Positions 6,342 to 12,956 of a stretch of 14,119 nt of DNA are shown here, in pieces; the stretch's first letter is position 1; each line of letters begins with the position of its first letter. A program made the translations under genes and the position numbers. Under the pieces are notes generated by a model. The model saw only the letters and a program-made list of their open reading frames with translations. It searched no databases and had not been told where the DNA came from. This DNA comes from Burkholderiales bacterium UBA2463 (GTDB taxonomy: Bacteria; Pseudomonadota; Gammaproteobacteria; Burkholderiales; Burkholderiaceae_A). The stretch is from contig DDPR01000004.1 of assembly GCA_002342295.1 (NCBI GenBank), positions 1 through 14,119 of the forward strand. Direction: 5' to 3'.

Positions 6342-7109
6342 GTGGCCTACGTTGAAGTCGATCATTTGAGCAAAACCTTCACGAGCCGGGGCGGCCTCCA
6401 GACGACCGTCTTTGAGGATGTGAACTTCACGCTCGAGAAGGGCGAATTCGTCTGCATCATCGGCCACTCGGGATGCGGTAAGTCGACGATCCTGAACGTT
6501 CTGGCGGGACTCGAGGCCCAGAGTGGCGGACTGGTTTTCATGGATGGTCGAGAGGTCTCGGGCCCCAGTCTCGATCGAGGCGTGGTGTTCCAGTCCCATG
6601 CACTGATGCCCTGGATGACGGTTCTTCAGAATGTTGCGTTCGCTGTGCGTGCGCGTTTCCCGGAATGGTCTCGCAAGGAGGTTGAGGCCCACGCGCTTCG
6701 ATTTATTCAGATGGTTCGTCTGGGCGGATCTGAGGGCAAGCGTCCCTCCGAGCTCTCAGGCGGCATGCGCCAGCGAGTGGGGATCGCCAGAGCGTTCTCG
6801 ATTCAGCCCAAGATGCTCTTGCTGGACGAGCCGTTTGGGGCGCTGGACGCTCTCACGCGCGGCAGCATTCAGGACGAACTTCTGAGCATTGTCCAGGAGA
6901 CCAACCAAACCGTTTTCATGATCACGCATGACGTGGATGAGGCGCTGTTCCTTGCGGATCGCATTCTGCTGATGTCTCGCGGTCCGCGGGCTGTGATTGC
7001 GGACGTTGTCCATAACTCCCTGCCTCGCGACCGGAAACGGGCAACCTTGCACCATAACGAGCACTACTACCCCATTCGAAACCGAATTGTCGATTTTCTT
7101 GTTCACTAA
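6342..7109 (+). CDS. cynD: Cyanate ABC transporter ATP-binding protein (NrtD/SsuB family)
   Basis: This cytoplasmic ATPase powers the CynAB importer. It is 255 residues, and all ABC motifs are intact: Walker A GHSGCGKST (41-49), Q-loop Q84, signature LSGG (138-141), Walker B LLLDE (159-163), D-loop GALD (166-169) and switch His196 in 'MITHDVDEA'. 'FQSHALMPWMTVLQNV' (83-98) is the hallmark of nitrate/sulfonate/taurine importers. There is no C-terminal NrtA-like domain as in cyanobacterial NrtC, so it corresponds to the NrtD/CynD form. The start is GTG at 6342, with AAGGAG (6331-6336) directly in front of the cynB stop codon. Spacing to cynB is 2 bp. Confidence 0.91.
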   Translation: MAYVEVDHLSKTFTSRGGLQTTVFEDVNFTLEKGEFVCIIGHSGCGKSTILNVLAGLEAQSGGLVFMDGREVSGPSLDRGVVFQSHALMPWMTVLQNVAFAVRARFPEWSRKEVEAHALRFIQMVRLGGSEGKRPSELSGGMRQRVGIARAFSIQPKMLLLDEPFGALDALTRGSIQDELLSIVQETNQTVFMITHDVDEALFLADRILLMSRGPRAVIADVVHNSLPRDRKRATLHHNEHYYPIRNRIVDFLVH

Positions 7110-7126
7110 CCCCACTGGAGAAAGCT

Positions 7127-7591
7127 ATGTCTTCTGATGTATCCCTCATGACCCGCGATGACGTCACCGAACTGATCGTTGCCACCAAGGTACAGCGCGG
7201 TATCAAGTGGGCCGACGTGGCCAAGCGAATTGGCCTCTCGAAGGAGTGGGTCACCGCTGGCTGCCTGGGCCAGATGACGTTTACTGAGGCGCAGGCCAAG
7301 ACGTTGGCGGAGATCTTTTCCCTGCCGCCTGAAGCGATTCCCCTGCTCACCACAGTTCCTTACAAAGGATCGCTCCCGACCGCTGTTCCCACCGACCCCC
7401 TGATTTATCGGTTCTACGAGCTCATCTCGGTTTACGGAACCACCTTCAAGGCCCTCATCCACGAGGAGTTTGGTGACGGCATCATGAGCGCGATCGACTT
7501 CAAGATGGACATGACGCGTCAGAACGATCCGAATGGCGATCGTGTTCAGATTGTGATGTCAGGAAAGTTCCTGCCTTACAAGACCTACTAG
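7127..7591 (+). CDS. cynS: Cyanate hydratase (cyanase)
   Basis: Cyanase converts cyanate and bicarbonate to carbamate and CO2; carbamate then breaks down to ammonia and a second CO2. It is a cytoplasmic decamer built of dimers. The 154-residue protein matches the usual length (156 in E. coli). The N-terminal helical bundle (about 10-75) contains the cyanase form of a helix-turn-helix fold, 'KWADVAKRIGLSKEWVTAGCLGQ'. The C-terminal catalytic domain has 'PTDPLIYRFYELISVYGTTFKALIHEEFGDGIMSAIDFKMD'. The catalytic triad Arg95, Glu98 and Ser121 is present. ATG at 7127 has GGAG at 7117-7120, six bases upstream. It lies 17 bp after cynD and closes the cyanate operon. No carbonic anhydrase (cynT) or LysR-type cynR lies next to it. 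Confidence 0.97.
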   Translation: MSSDVSLMTRDDVTELIVATKVQRGIKWADVAKRIGLSKEWVTAGCLGQMTFTEAQAKTLAEIFSLPPEAIPLLTTVPYKGSLPTAVPTDPLIYRFYELISVYGTTFKALIHEEFGDGIMSAIDFKMDMTRQNDPNGDRVQIVMSGKFLPYKTY

Positions 7592-7635
7592 AGAGACTCG
7601 CAGAGGGGCATGAGACCCCGCCACCCATTGGTCAG

Positions 7636-7669
7636 ATGACGCCTGCCGCGCTAAAGTGCGAGGCGTCAT
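7636..7669 (+). repeat. Inverted repeat/hairpin over the start of the hydroxyacid dehydrogenase gene
   Basis: ATGACGCCT (7636-7644) is the exact reverse complement of AGGCGTCAT (7661-7669), with 16 nt between. Inside, CGC (7647-7649) can pair with GCG (7658-7660), giving up to 12 bp with a 2-nt bulge and an 8-nt loop. The right arm contains the GAGG ribosome-binding site and the first two bases of the ATG at 7668. There is no T-run on either strand, so it is not a standard intrinsic terminator. It could hide the start site in mRNA or be an operator for a dimeric regulator. Confidence 0.6.
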
Positions 7670-8618
7670 GACCGCCCGACCCTCCGTTCTCCATCTGTCC
7701 CGCCTCTCGCAGCGGGGCGACGAAAAACTCTCGCAGGCGTTCGATCTGGTTTTTCTGAGGGACCAGGCGGACACAGAGGCCTTTCTTCAGAGGGAGGGTG
7801 CACGATTTGAGTTGGCTGTTACCACGGCACCGGTTGGCCTCAGTCCCGAGACGCTCGCGCTCCTGCCAAACCTGAAGGCCCTCGCCTGTCGGGGCATCGG
7901 TACCGACAAAATCTGTTGGCCCCAGGTCAAGGCGCGAGGTATTCAAGTCTCAACGACCCCAGATGTGCTCACGGAATGTGTTGCGGACCTCGCAATGGGC
8001 CTGCTCATTGATGTGATGAGGGGTATGAGCGACGCTGACCGGTATCTGAGGTCGGGGCTGTGGCCTCAGGGGACCTATCCCCTGACGCGCAGGGTGTGGG
8101 GTAAGCGTCTGGGGGTCGTGGGGATGGGTCGAATTGGCCAGGCCATCGCGCACCGTGCCCTGGCCTTTCGCATGGATATTCGTTACTTCAACCGCCGCCC
8201 GAGAATCGATCTCCCTTACAGCGCTTCCCCCTCGCTAGAGGAACTCGCGCGCTGGAGCGATGTTCTGATGGTGGCTGTTACTGGGGGCGCACACACCCAC
8301 CACCTTATCTCCGAGTCGGTCCTCGAAGCGCTGGGTCCAGAGGGTTATCTGGTCAACATCTCCCGCGGCTCGGTGATTGACGAGGGTGCATTGGTCCGTT
8401 TGCTGGCCGAGAGAAAGATTGGGGGGGCGGGTCTCGATGTGTTTGAGCACGAGCCAAGTGTTCCGCAGGCCTTGCTGGAAATGCCCCATGTTGTCCTGCT
8501 CCCGCATGTGGGCAGTGGCACCGAGGAGACCCGACGGGCGATGGAGGACCTGGTGCTGGATAACGCAAAGAGCTTTTTTGAAACGGGCCGCTTCATCACC
8601 CCGGCCCAACCTGATTAA
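7668..8618 (+). CDS. D-2-hydroxyacid dehydrogenase, NAD(P)-dependent (GyaR/GhrB-like)
   Basis: The family reduces 2-keto acids such as glyoxylate or hydroxypyruvate to D-2-hydroxy acids, or runs the reverse, in the cytoplasm. From the ATG at 7668 it has 316 residues, normal for the family. The N-terminal half forms the substrate domain. The nucleotide fold carries GMGRIG (152-157), and the residues after the second strand are NRRPR (175-179). With no acidic residue and several arginines there, NADP preference is plausible. The catalytic set is complete: Arg233 in NISRGS, Glu262 in DVFEHEP, His280 in LPHVGSGT. A GTG at 7656 could extend it by four residues but has no ribosome-binding site; the ATG has GAGG four bases away, inside the hairpin. 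It is 76 bp after cynS and 11 bp before the next gene. The exact substrate is not determined; 2-ketoglutarate/2-hydroxyglutarate would fit the neighbours. Confidence 0.9.
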   Translation: MTARPSVLHLSRLSQRGDEKLSQAFDLVFLRDQADTEAFLQREGARFELAVTTAPVGLSPETLALLPNLKALACRGIGTDKICWPQVKARGIQVSTTPDVLTECVADLAMGLLIDVMRGMSDADRYLRSGLWPQGTYPLTRRVWGKRLGVVGMGRIGQAIAHRALAFRMDIRYFNRRPRIDLPYSASPSLEELARWSDVLMVAVTGGAHTHHLISESVLEALGPEGYLVNISRGSVIDEGALVRLLAERKIGGAGLDVFEHEPSVPQALLEMPHVVLLPHVGSGTEETRRAMEDLVLDNAKSFFETGRFITPAQPD

Positions 8619-8629
8619 GGAGTTCAGAA

Positions 8630-9418
8630 GTGGATCTTGGCCTCAGAGAGAAGCGATCACTTGTTCTCGGCGCAGGCGGCGGGCTTGGGAAATCTGTTGC
8701 GCTCAGTCTTGCCGCGGAAGGTGCTCGCGTGGTGGTGGCGGGTCGAACGCTCGAAAAGTGCCAGCAGACGGTGCGGGAGATTGTCTCGGCTGGGGGTTGG
8801 GCAGTGCCGCTGGAATGGGATTTTTCGAACCTTTCGCTTGTTGCCGAACGGCACGGCCAAGCCTGTGACCTCCTTGGCGGGCATGTTCAGATCCTCTTCA
8901 ATAACGGCGGCGGACCGCCCCCGGGAGGCGCTGCGGGCCACTCCCTGTCAGTGTGGGAGGATCAATTCAAGAAGATGGTTGCCCCCATCATTTCGATCAC
9001 TGATGCCGTTCTGCCTGCCATGCTGCAGGCCCGTTGGGGCCGCATCCTGACCAATGCCTCCTCTGGAGTGGTGAGTCCCATCCCTAATCTAGCCTTCTCA
9101 AATTCTCTGCGCTCGGCCTTGGTTGGCTGGTCGAAGACGCTGGCCTCAGAGGTGGGTTCAAAGGGCGTGACGGTGAACATGGTGTTGCCCGGCCGCATCG
9201 CCACCGAGCGCTTGGCTTTTCTCGATCAGGCAAGGGCGACTCGAGAGGGGATTGGCGTGGCTGAGGTGGAGCATCGGTCCCGCGCCACGATTCCTCTGGG
9301 TCGCTATGGCGACCCCAGGGAGTATGGGGACGCGGTGACGTTTCTGGCCTCCGAGCGAGCAAGTTACATTACCGGTTCCATGATGCGCATTGACGGCGGC
9401 GCCATCTCGAGCATCTAG
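8630..9418 (+). CDS. Short-chain dehydrogenase/reductase (SDR) with non-canonical active site
   Basis: This 262-residue Rossmann-fold oxidoreductase has the usual SDR cofactor glycine motif GAGGGLG (14-20) and Arg39 after the second strand (suggesting NADP). NNGGG (91-95) stands in place of NNAG, the active-site serine region is NASSG (142-146), and the C-terminal landmark is SYITGSMMRIDGGA. The catalytic Tyr-x-x-x-Lys is absent: the aligned segment reads S157-N-S-L-R161 in 'NLAFSNSLRSALVGWSK'. I recall a subgroup of SDRs annotated as 3-oxoacyl-ACP reductase-like that share this SN..R pattern and the 'VLPGRIATERL' stretch, so this is probably a real subfamily trait rather than decay. The reaction is unknown. 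Start GTG 8630, with AAGGAG (8617-8622) overlapping the previous stop codon. It is translationally close to the hydroxyacid dehydrogenase. Confidence 0.88.
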   Translation: MDLGLREKRSLVLGAGGGLGKSVALSLAAEGARVVVAGRTLEKCQQTVREIVSAGGWAVPLEWDFSNLSLVAERHGQACDLLGGHVQILFNNGGGPPPGGAAGHSLSVWEDQFKKMVAPIISITDAVLPAMLQARWGRILTNASSGVVSPIPNLAFSNSLRSALVGWSKTLASEVGSKGVTVNMVLPGRIATERLAFLDQARATREGIGVAEVEHRSRATIPLGRYGDPREYGDAVTFLASERASYITGSMMRIDGGAISSI

Positions 9419-9448
9419 ACCCCCTATTAACCACCGAAGACCCACGCC

Positions 9449-10633
9449 ATGTTAAAGCCCGCTGCACGCTTCTCTTGGGAAGACCCATTCCTTCTTTCCG
9501 ATCAGCTCTCAGAGGAGGAGCGCCTCATTCGGGAGGCTGCCCGCACATACTGCCAAGAGCGCCTTGAGCCGCGCGTGCTCGAGGCCTTCCGTCACGAAAA
9601 GACCGACATTCAGATTTTTCGAGAACTCGGCGAACTTGGTTTTCTCGGCCCCACGATTCCTGCCGAATTCGGCGGTTCCGGGGTGGGCGATGTGGCCTAT
9701 GGGCTCATTGCCAATGAGGTCGAGCGAGTAGATAGCGGCTATCGAAGCATGCTAAGTGTTCAGAGTTCACTCGTTATGCTGCCGATTTACACCTTCGGCA
9801 GCGAGGCGCAGAGGCAAAAGTTTCTGCCCAAGCTCTCCACTGGGGAGTGGATTGGTTGCTTCGGGCTTACGGAGCCCAACCACGGTTCTGACCCTGGGGG
9901 CATGCAGACTCGGGCGCGGGCCGTTCCCGGAGGCTTTTCCCTGTCCGGTGCGAAGACTTGGATTTCAAACTCCCCCATCGCCCAAGTTTTTGTCGTCTGG
10001 GCCAAGGATGACGCGGGCGATATTCGAGGCTTCATCCTTGAGGCTGGCGTGAAGGGGCTCTCGGCACCCGCCCTGCACGGCAAGATCGGTCTTCGAGCCT
10101 CCATCACCGGCGAGATCGTGATGGACGAGGTCTTCGTTCCGCAGGAGAACCTCTTGCCCGGTGTTTCTGGATTGACGGGACCGTTCACCTGCCTGAACTC
10201 CGCCCGATACGGGATTGCATGGGGCGTGCTGGGCGCCGCCGAATTCTGCTGGCACAAGGCTCGACAGTACGTACTCGATCGTGAGCAGTTTGGTCGCCCG
10301 CTGGCTGCCAATCAACTCATTCAGAAAAAACTTGCAGATATGCAGACCGAGGTTGCGCTGGGTTATCAGGCCGTGCTTCGTCTGGGCCGAATGAAGGAAT
10401 CGGGCACAGCCTCTGTGGAGGCGACGTCCATTGTGAAACGCAATAACTGTGGCAAGGCTCTTGACATTGCTCGCACGGCAAGAGACATGCTTGGCGGCAA
10501 CGGCATTACCGACGAGTACGGTGTCATGCGTCATATGGTGAACCTCGAGGTCGTCAACACGTACGAGGGCACGCACGATATCCACGCCCTCATCCTGGGT
10601 CGTGCGCAGACGGGCATCCAGGCCTTCTTCTAA
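9449..10633 (+). CDS. gcdH: Glutaryl-CoA dehydrogenase
   Basis: This flavoenzyme oxidises and decarboxylates glutaryl-CoA to crotonyl-CoA plus CO2 and passes electrons to electron-transfer flavoprotein; it is the committed step of glutarate, lysine and tryptophan breakdown. It is 394 residues, full length for the mature enzyme. The acyl-CoA dehydrogenase domains are all present: N-terminal helices (15-135), the FAD-contacting 'GCFGLTEPNHGSDPGGM' (136-152) and 'KTWISNSPIA' (169-178), and the C-terminal helices from about 250. The glutaryl-CoA-specific 'ERVDSGYRSMLSVQSSLVM' (92-110) carries Arg99, which binds the substrate's free carboxylate. The base Glu373 lies in 'NTYEGTHDIHALILGRA'. The resemblance to human GCDH is strong. 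ATG 9449 is 30 bp after the SDR gene, with only a weak GAAGA ribosome-binding site. It is two bases upstream of the CoA-transferase, which supplies its substrate. Confidence 0.95.
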   Translation: MLKPAARFSWEDPFLLSDQLSEEERLIREAARTYCQERLEPRVLEAFRHEKTDIQIFRELGELGFLGPTIPAEFGGSGVGDVAYGLIANEVERVDSGYRSMLSVQSSLVMLPIYTFGSEAQRQKFLPKLSTGEWIGCFGLTEPNHGSDPGGMQTRARAVPGGFSLSGAKTWISNSPIAQVFVVWAKDDAGDIRGFILEAGVKGLSAPALHGKIGLRASITGEIVMDEVFVPQENLLPGVSGLTGPFTCLNSARYGIAWGVLGAAEFCWHKARQYVLDREQFGRPLAANQLIQKKLADMQTEVALGYQAVLRLGRMKESGTASVEATSIVKRNNCGKALDIARTARDMLGGNGITDEYGVMRHMVNLEVVNTYEGTHDIHALILGRAQTGIQAFF

Positions 10634-10635
10634 CG

Positions 10636-11826
10636 GTGTCGGAACAGGCCAACGCACCGCTTGCGCAAGCGCCCGGAACGCTTCTATCGGGCATCCGCGT
10701 TCTTGATCTCTCCCGCGTGCTCGCTGGGCCGTGGGCCACCCAGCTGCTTGCTGATCAGGGCGCCTGCGTACTTAAGATTGAGCGCGCCGGGTCGGGGGAC
10801 GACACGCGTTCGTGGGGCCCGCCTTGGTGGACAGCTGACACCTCGAGTTATTTCACCTGTGCCAATCGTGGCAAGACGTCGCTGGCCGCAGACTTTAAAA
10901 ATCCCGATCATCTGAGGCGTCTTCGAGAGCTGGCCCACGAGGCCGATGTGCTCATCGAGAACTTTAAGGTAGGTCAACTCAAAGCCTATGGTCTCGATGC
11001 CGAGACCCTTCAGGCGACGCATCCTAGCTTGATCTATTGTTCTATCACCGGGTTTGGTCAGACTGGTCCTCGCGCAAGCGAGGCGGGTTATGACTTCGCC
11101 CTGCAAGGGTTTACCGGCCTGATGAGTATCACAGGCACGCCGGATGGCGAGCCCCAAAAGGTGGGTGTTGCCATCATCGATCTTGTTACGGGCGTCTATG
11201 CCGCTCAGGCGATCTGTGCGGCCTTGGTCGCGCGTGCGCGCACGGGCAGGGGCGCCATGCTGGATTGCTCTCTCATGGATGCGGGTCTCTCCGTAATGGC
11301 CAATCAGGCCAGCGGCTTTCTCGCGGCCCAGCGAGTCCCGCATGCCATGGGCAACGCCCATCCCAGCATCGTGCCCTATCAGGTTTACCGAGCCCAGGAT
11401 GGTTTTCTTGCGCTGGCGGTTGGAAACGATGGTCAGTTTGCCGCCATGGCGGCGGCCATGGGACACGCGCAGTGGTCACGCGATGCCCGTTTCGAGAGCA
11501 ATCCTGCGCGGGTCGCGAATCGAGATGTGCTAAACGGCATGCTCGAGCCCCTGTTCGCGAGTCGGCCGCGATCGCACTGGCTGGCCCTCTTTGCACCTGC
11601 GGGTGTGCCCTGCACCCCGGTGCAGCGGGTGGATGAGGTTTTTTCTGATGCGCAGGTGTTGCAGCGGTCGCAGGTGGTGCTTCACTCCGACACGCAGTTG
11701 CGCACGCTTGCCTCCCCAGTCGTGGTGAATGGTGTGCGCGGGGTGCATCCTCGTTCGCCGGGCCCTGTTGGGCCTCTCGTGACGGATGTTCGAGATCCAT
11801 GGATCGAGTCGACGCAGTCGTTGTAG
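10636..11826 (+). CDS. Class III CoA-transferase (CaiB/BaiF family), probably glutarate CoA-transferase
   Basis: The family moves CoA between carboxylic acids through an aspartyl-CoA thioester intermediate. It is 396 residues. The N-terminal Rossmann-like part has 'LSGIRVLDLSRVLAGPWATQLLADQGACVLKIER' and 'GDDTRSWGPPW'. The middle has 'ENFKVGQLKAYGLD' and 'YCSITGFGQTGPR'. The predicted nucleophile is Asp182 in 'VAIIDLVTGVYAAQA', the position of Asp169 in formyl-CoA transferase. 'GRGAMLDCSLMDA' follows at about 205-216. Adjacency to gcdH, conserved in several bacteria and mirrored by the human SUGCT (succinate-glutarate CoA-transferase) family, makes activation of glutarate from succinyl-CoA the best guess. 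Start GTG 10636 lies two bases after the gcdH stop without a clear ribosome-binding site, suggesting translational coupling. Its 3' end overlaps the next gene by 28 bp. Confidence 0.9.
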   Translation: MSEQANAPLAQAPGTLLSGIRVLDLSRVLAGPWATQLLADQGACVLKIERAGSGDDTRSWGPPWWTADTSSYFTCANRGKTSLAADFKNPDHLRRLRELAHEADVLIENFKVGQLKAYGLDAETLQATHPSLIYCSITGFGQTGPRASEAGYDFALQGFTGLMSITGTPDGEPQKVGVAIIDLVTGVYAAQAICAALVARARTGRGAMLDCSLMDAGLSVMANQASGFLAAQRVPHAMGNAHPSIVPYQVYRAQDGFLALAVGNDGQFAAMAAAMGHAQWSRDARFESNPARVANRDVLNGMLEPLFASRPRSHWLALFAPAGVPCTPVQRVDEVFSDAQVLQRSQVVLHSDTQLRTLASPVVVNGVRGVHPRSPGPVGPLVTDVRDPWIESTQSL

Positions 11827-12956
11827 GAGCGGGCGTTGTGGGGTTGGCCGTTGCGCGCGCGCTCGCGCGAGCCGGTCGAGAGACCATCGTTCTCGAGTCT
11901 GCCGAAAGGCATGGAACGGGAACCAGCTCCCGAAACAGTGGAGTGATCCACGCGGGACTCTACTATCCAGAGGGGTCCCTCAAAGCCTCCCTCTGTGTAC
12001 GTGGACGCGAACTCCTCTATGAGTTTGCCGCCTCGCGGCAGGTCCCACATCGACGAGTCGGCAAGCTCATCGTGGCCTTGCAGACCAGGGAGGCCGCCCT
12101 CCGAACAATCGTGGAGCGGGCGGAAGCAGCCGGGGTTCTCAACCTAGAGTGGCTCGACGCTCAGGCTCTTGCGCGAATGGAGCCCGCGCTGCGCGCAGAT
12201 GTGGCCCTGCATAGCCCCTCAACGGGCATCATAGACGCCCACGGCCTCATGCATGCGCTTGAGGGTGACCTCACGGATGCAGGCGGAATGGTTGCCGTAT
12301 GCAGTCGTCTCACCCGTGCGACCCCCCTATCGGGGGGCGGTTTTGAGCTCACAGTATCGTCGGGTCTTGGCCCCGATGTTCAGGAGACCAGCCTTCATGC
12401 TCATCGGATCGTGAATGCGGCTGGATTGGATGCTGACGCAGTCGCGCGTCGCATTGTGGGCACGCCACCTGAGCGTATTCCGCAGGTCTACTTCGCAAAG
12501 GGGAACTACGCGAGCCTCTCTGCGCCCTGCCCATTCTCGCGACTCATCTACCCTGTGCCTGTTCCCGGTGGACTTGGAACGCACCTAACCCTTGATATGG
12601 GTGGGCAGGCACAGTTTGGACCCGACGTCGAGTGGCTCGGGGCCGCTGACCCTTCGCGAGAGCCTGGCTCCACTGCGGCGATGCAAGACTTTCGGGTCGA
12701 CGAGGCGAGGCTTGCAGGCTTCGTCCGAGATGTTCAGACCTGGTGGCCCTCGTTGCCGACAGAACGACTGCGGCCCGCCTACTCGGGCATTCGTCCCAAG
12801 CTCTCTAACTTGGGTGAGCCAGTCGCCGATTTCCAGATCCTCGGCCCGAGCGAGCTCGGGCTCGACGGACTTGTTCACCTATTCGGAATCGAGTCGCCTG
12901 GTCTCACAGCAAGTCTTGCCATTGCAGAGGTGGTCGAACAGAAACTCCTGCGCTAA
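11799..12956 (+). CDS. FAD-dependent oxidoreductase, L-2-hydroxyglutarate oxidase/dehydrogenase-like
   Basis: This is a DAO-fold flavoprotein of 385 residues. The FAD motif GAGVVG (10-15) with Glu33 ending the second strand opens the protein. The segment TSSRNSGVIHAGLYY (42-56) followed by 'PEGSLKASLCVRG' is the signature stretch of L-2-hydroxyglutarate oxidase/dehydrogenase (LhgO/L2HGDH). Family members convert L-2-hydroxyglutarate to 2-oxoglutarate and feed electrons to quinone or oxygen. The C-terminal half ('RLIYPVPVPGGLGTHLTLDMGG', 'AYSGIRPKL', 'GIESPGLTASLAIAEVV') belongs to a bacterial branch that is shorter than E. coli LhgO (about 420), so a related 2-hydroxy acid is possible. It starts at ATG 11799 inside the CoA-transferase gene, 28 bp before that stop, so it is probably translationally coupled. 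Its TAA (12954-12956) interlocks with the TAG of the converging TRAP gene. Confidence 0.85.
   Translation: MDRVDAVVVGAGVVGLAVARALARAGRETIVLESAERHGTGTSSRNSGVIHAGLYYPEGSLKASLCVRGRELLYEFAASRQVPHRRVGKLIVALQTREAALRTIVERAEAAGVLNLEWLDAQALARMEPALRADVALHSPSTGIIDAHGLMHALEGDLTDAGGMVAVCSRLTRATPLSGGGFELTVSSGLGPDVQETSLHAHRIVNAAGLDADAVARRIVGTPPERIPQVYFAKGNYASLSAPCPFSRLIYPVPVPGGLGTHLTLDMGGQAQFGPDVEWLGAADPSREPGSTAAMQDFRVDEARLAGFVRDVQTWWPSLPTERLRPAYSGIRPKLSNLGEPVADFQILGPSELGLDGLVHLFGIESPGLTASLAIAEVVEQKLLR

Noticed and set aside
7607..7620. Small GGGG...CCCC hairpin after cynS as a terminator.
   Set aside because: The stem is only about 4 bp and there is no T-run; not enough for an intrinsic terminator.
10684..11466. 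A 260-residue open frame on the minus strand opposite the CoA-transferase gene.
   Set aside because: Antisense of a strongly conserved gene in GC-rich DNA; no domain or plausible ribosome-binding site seen.
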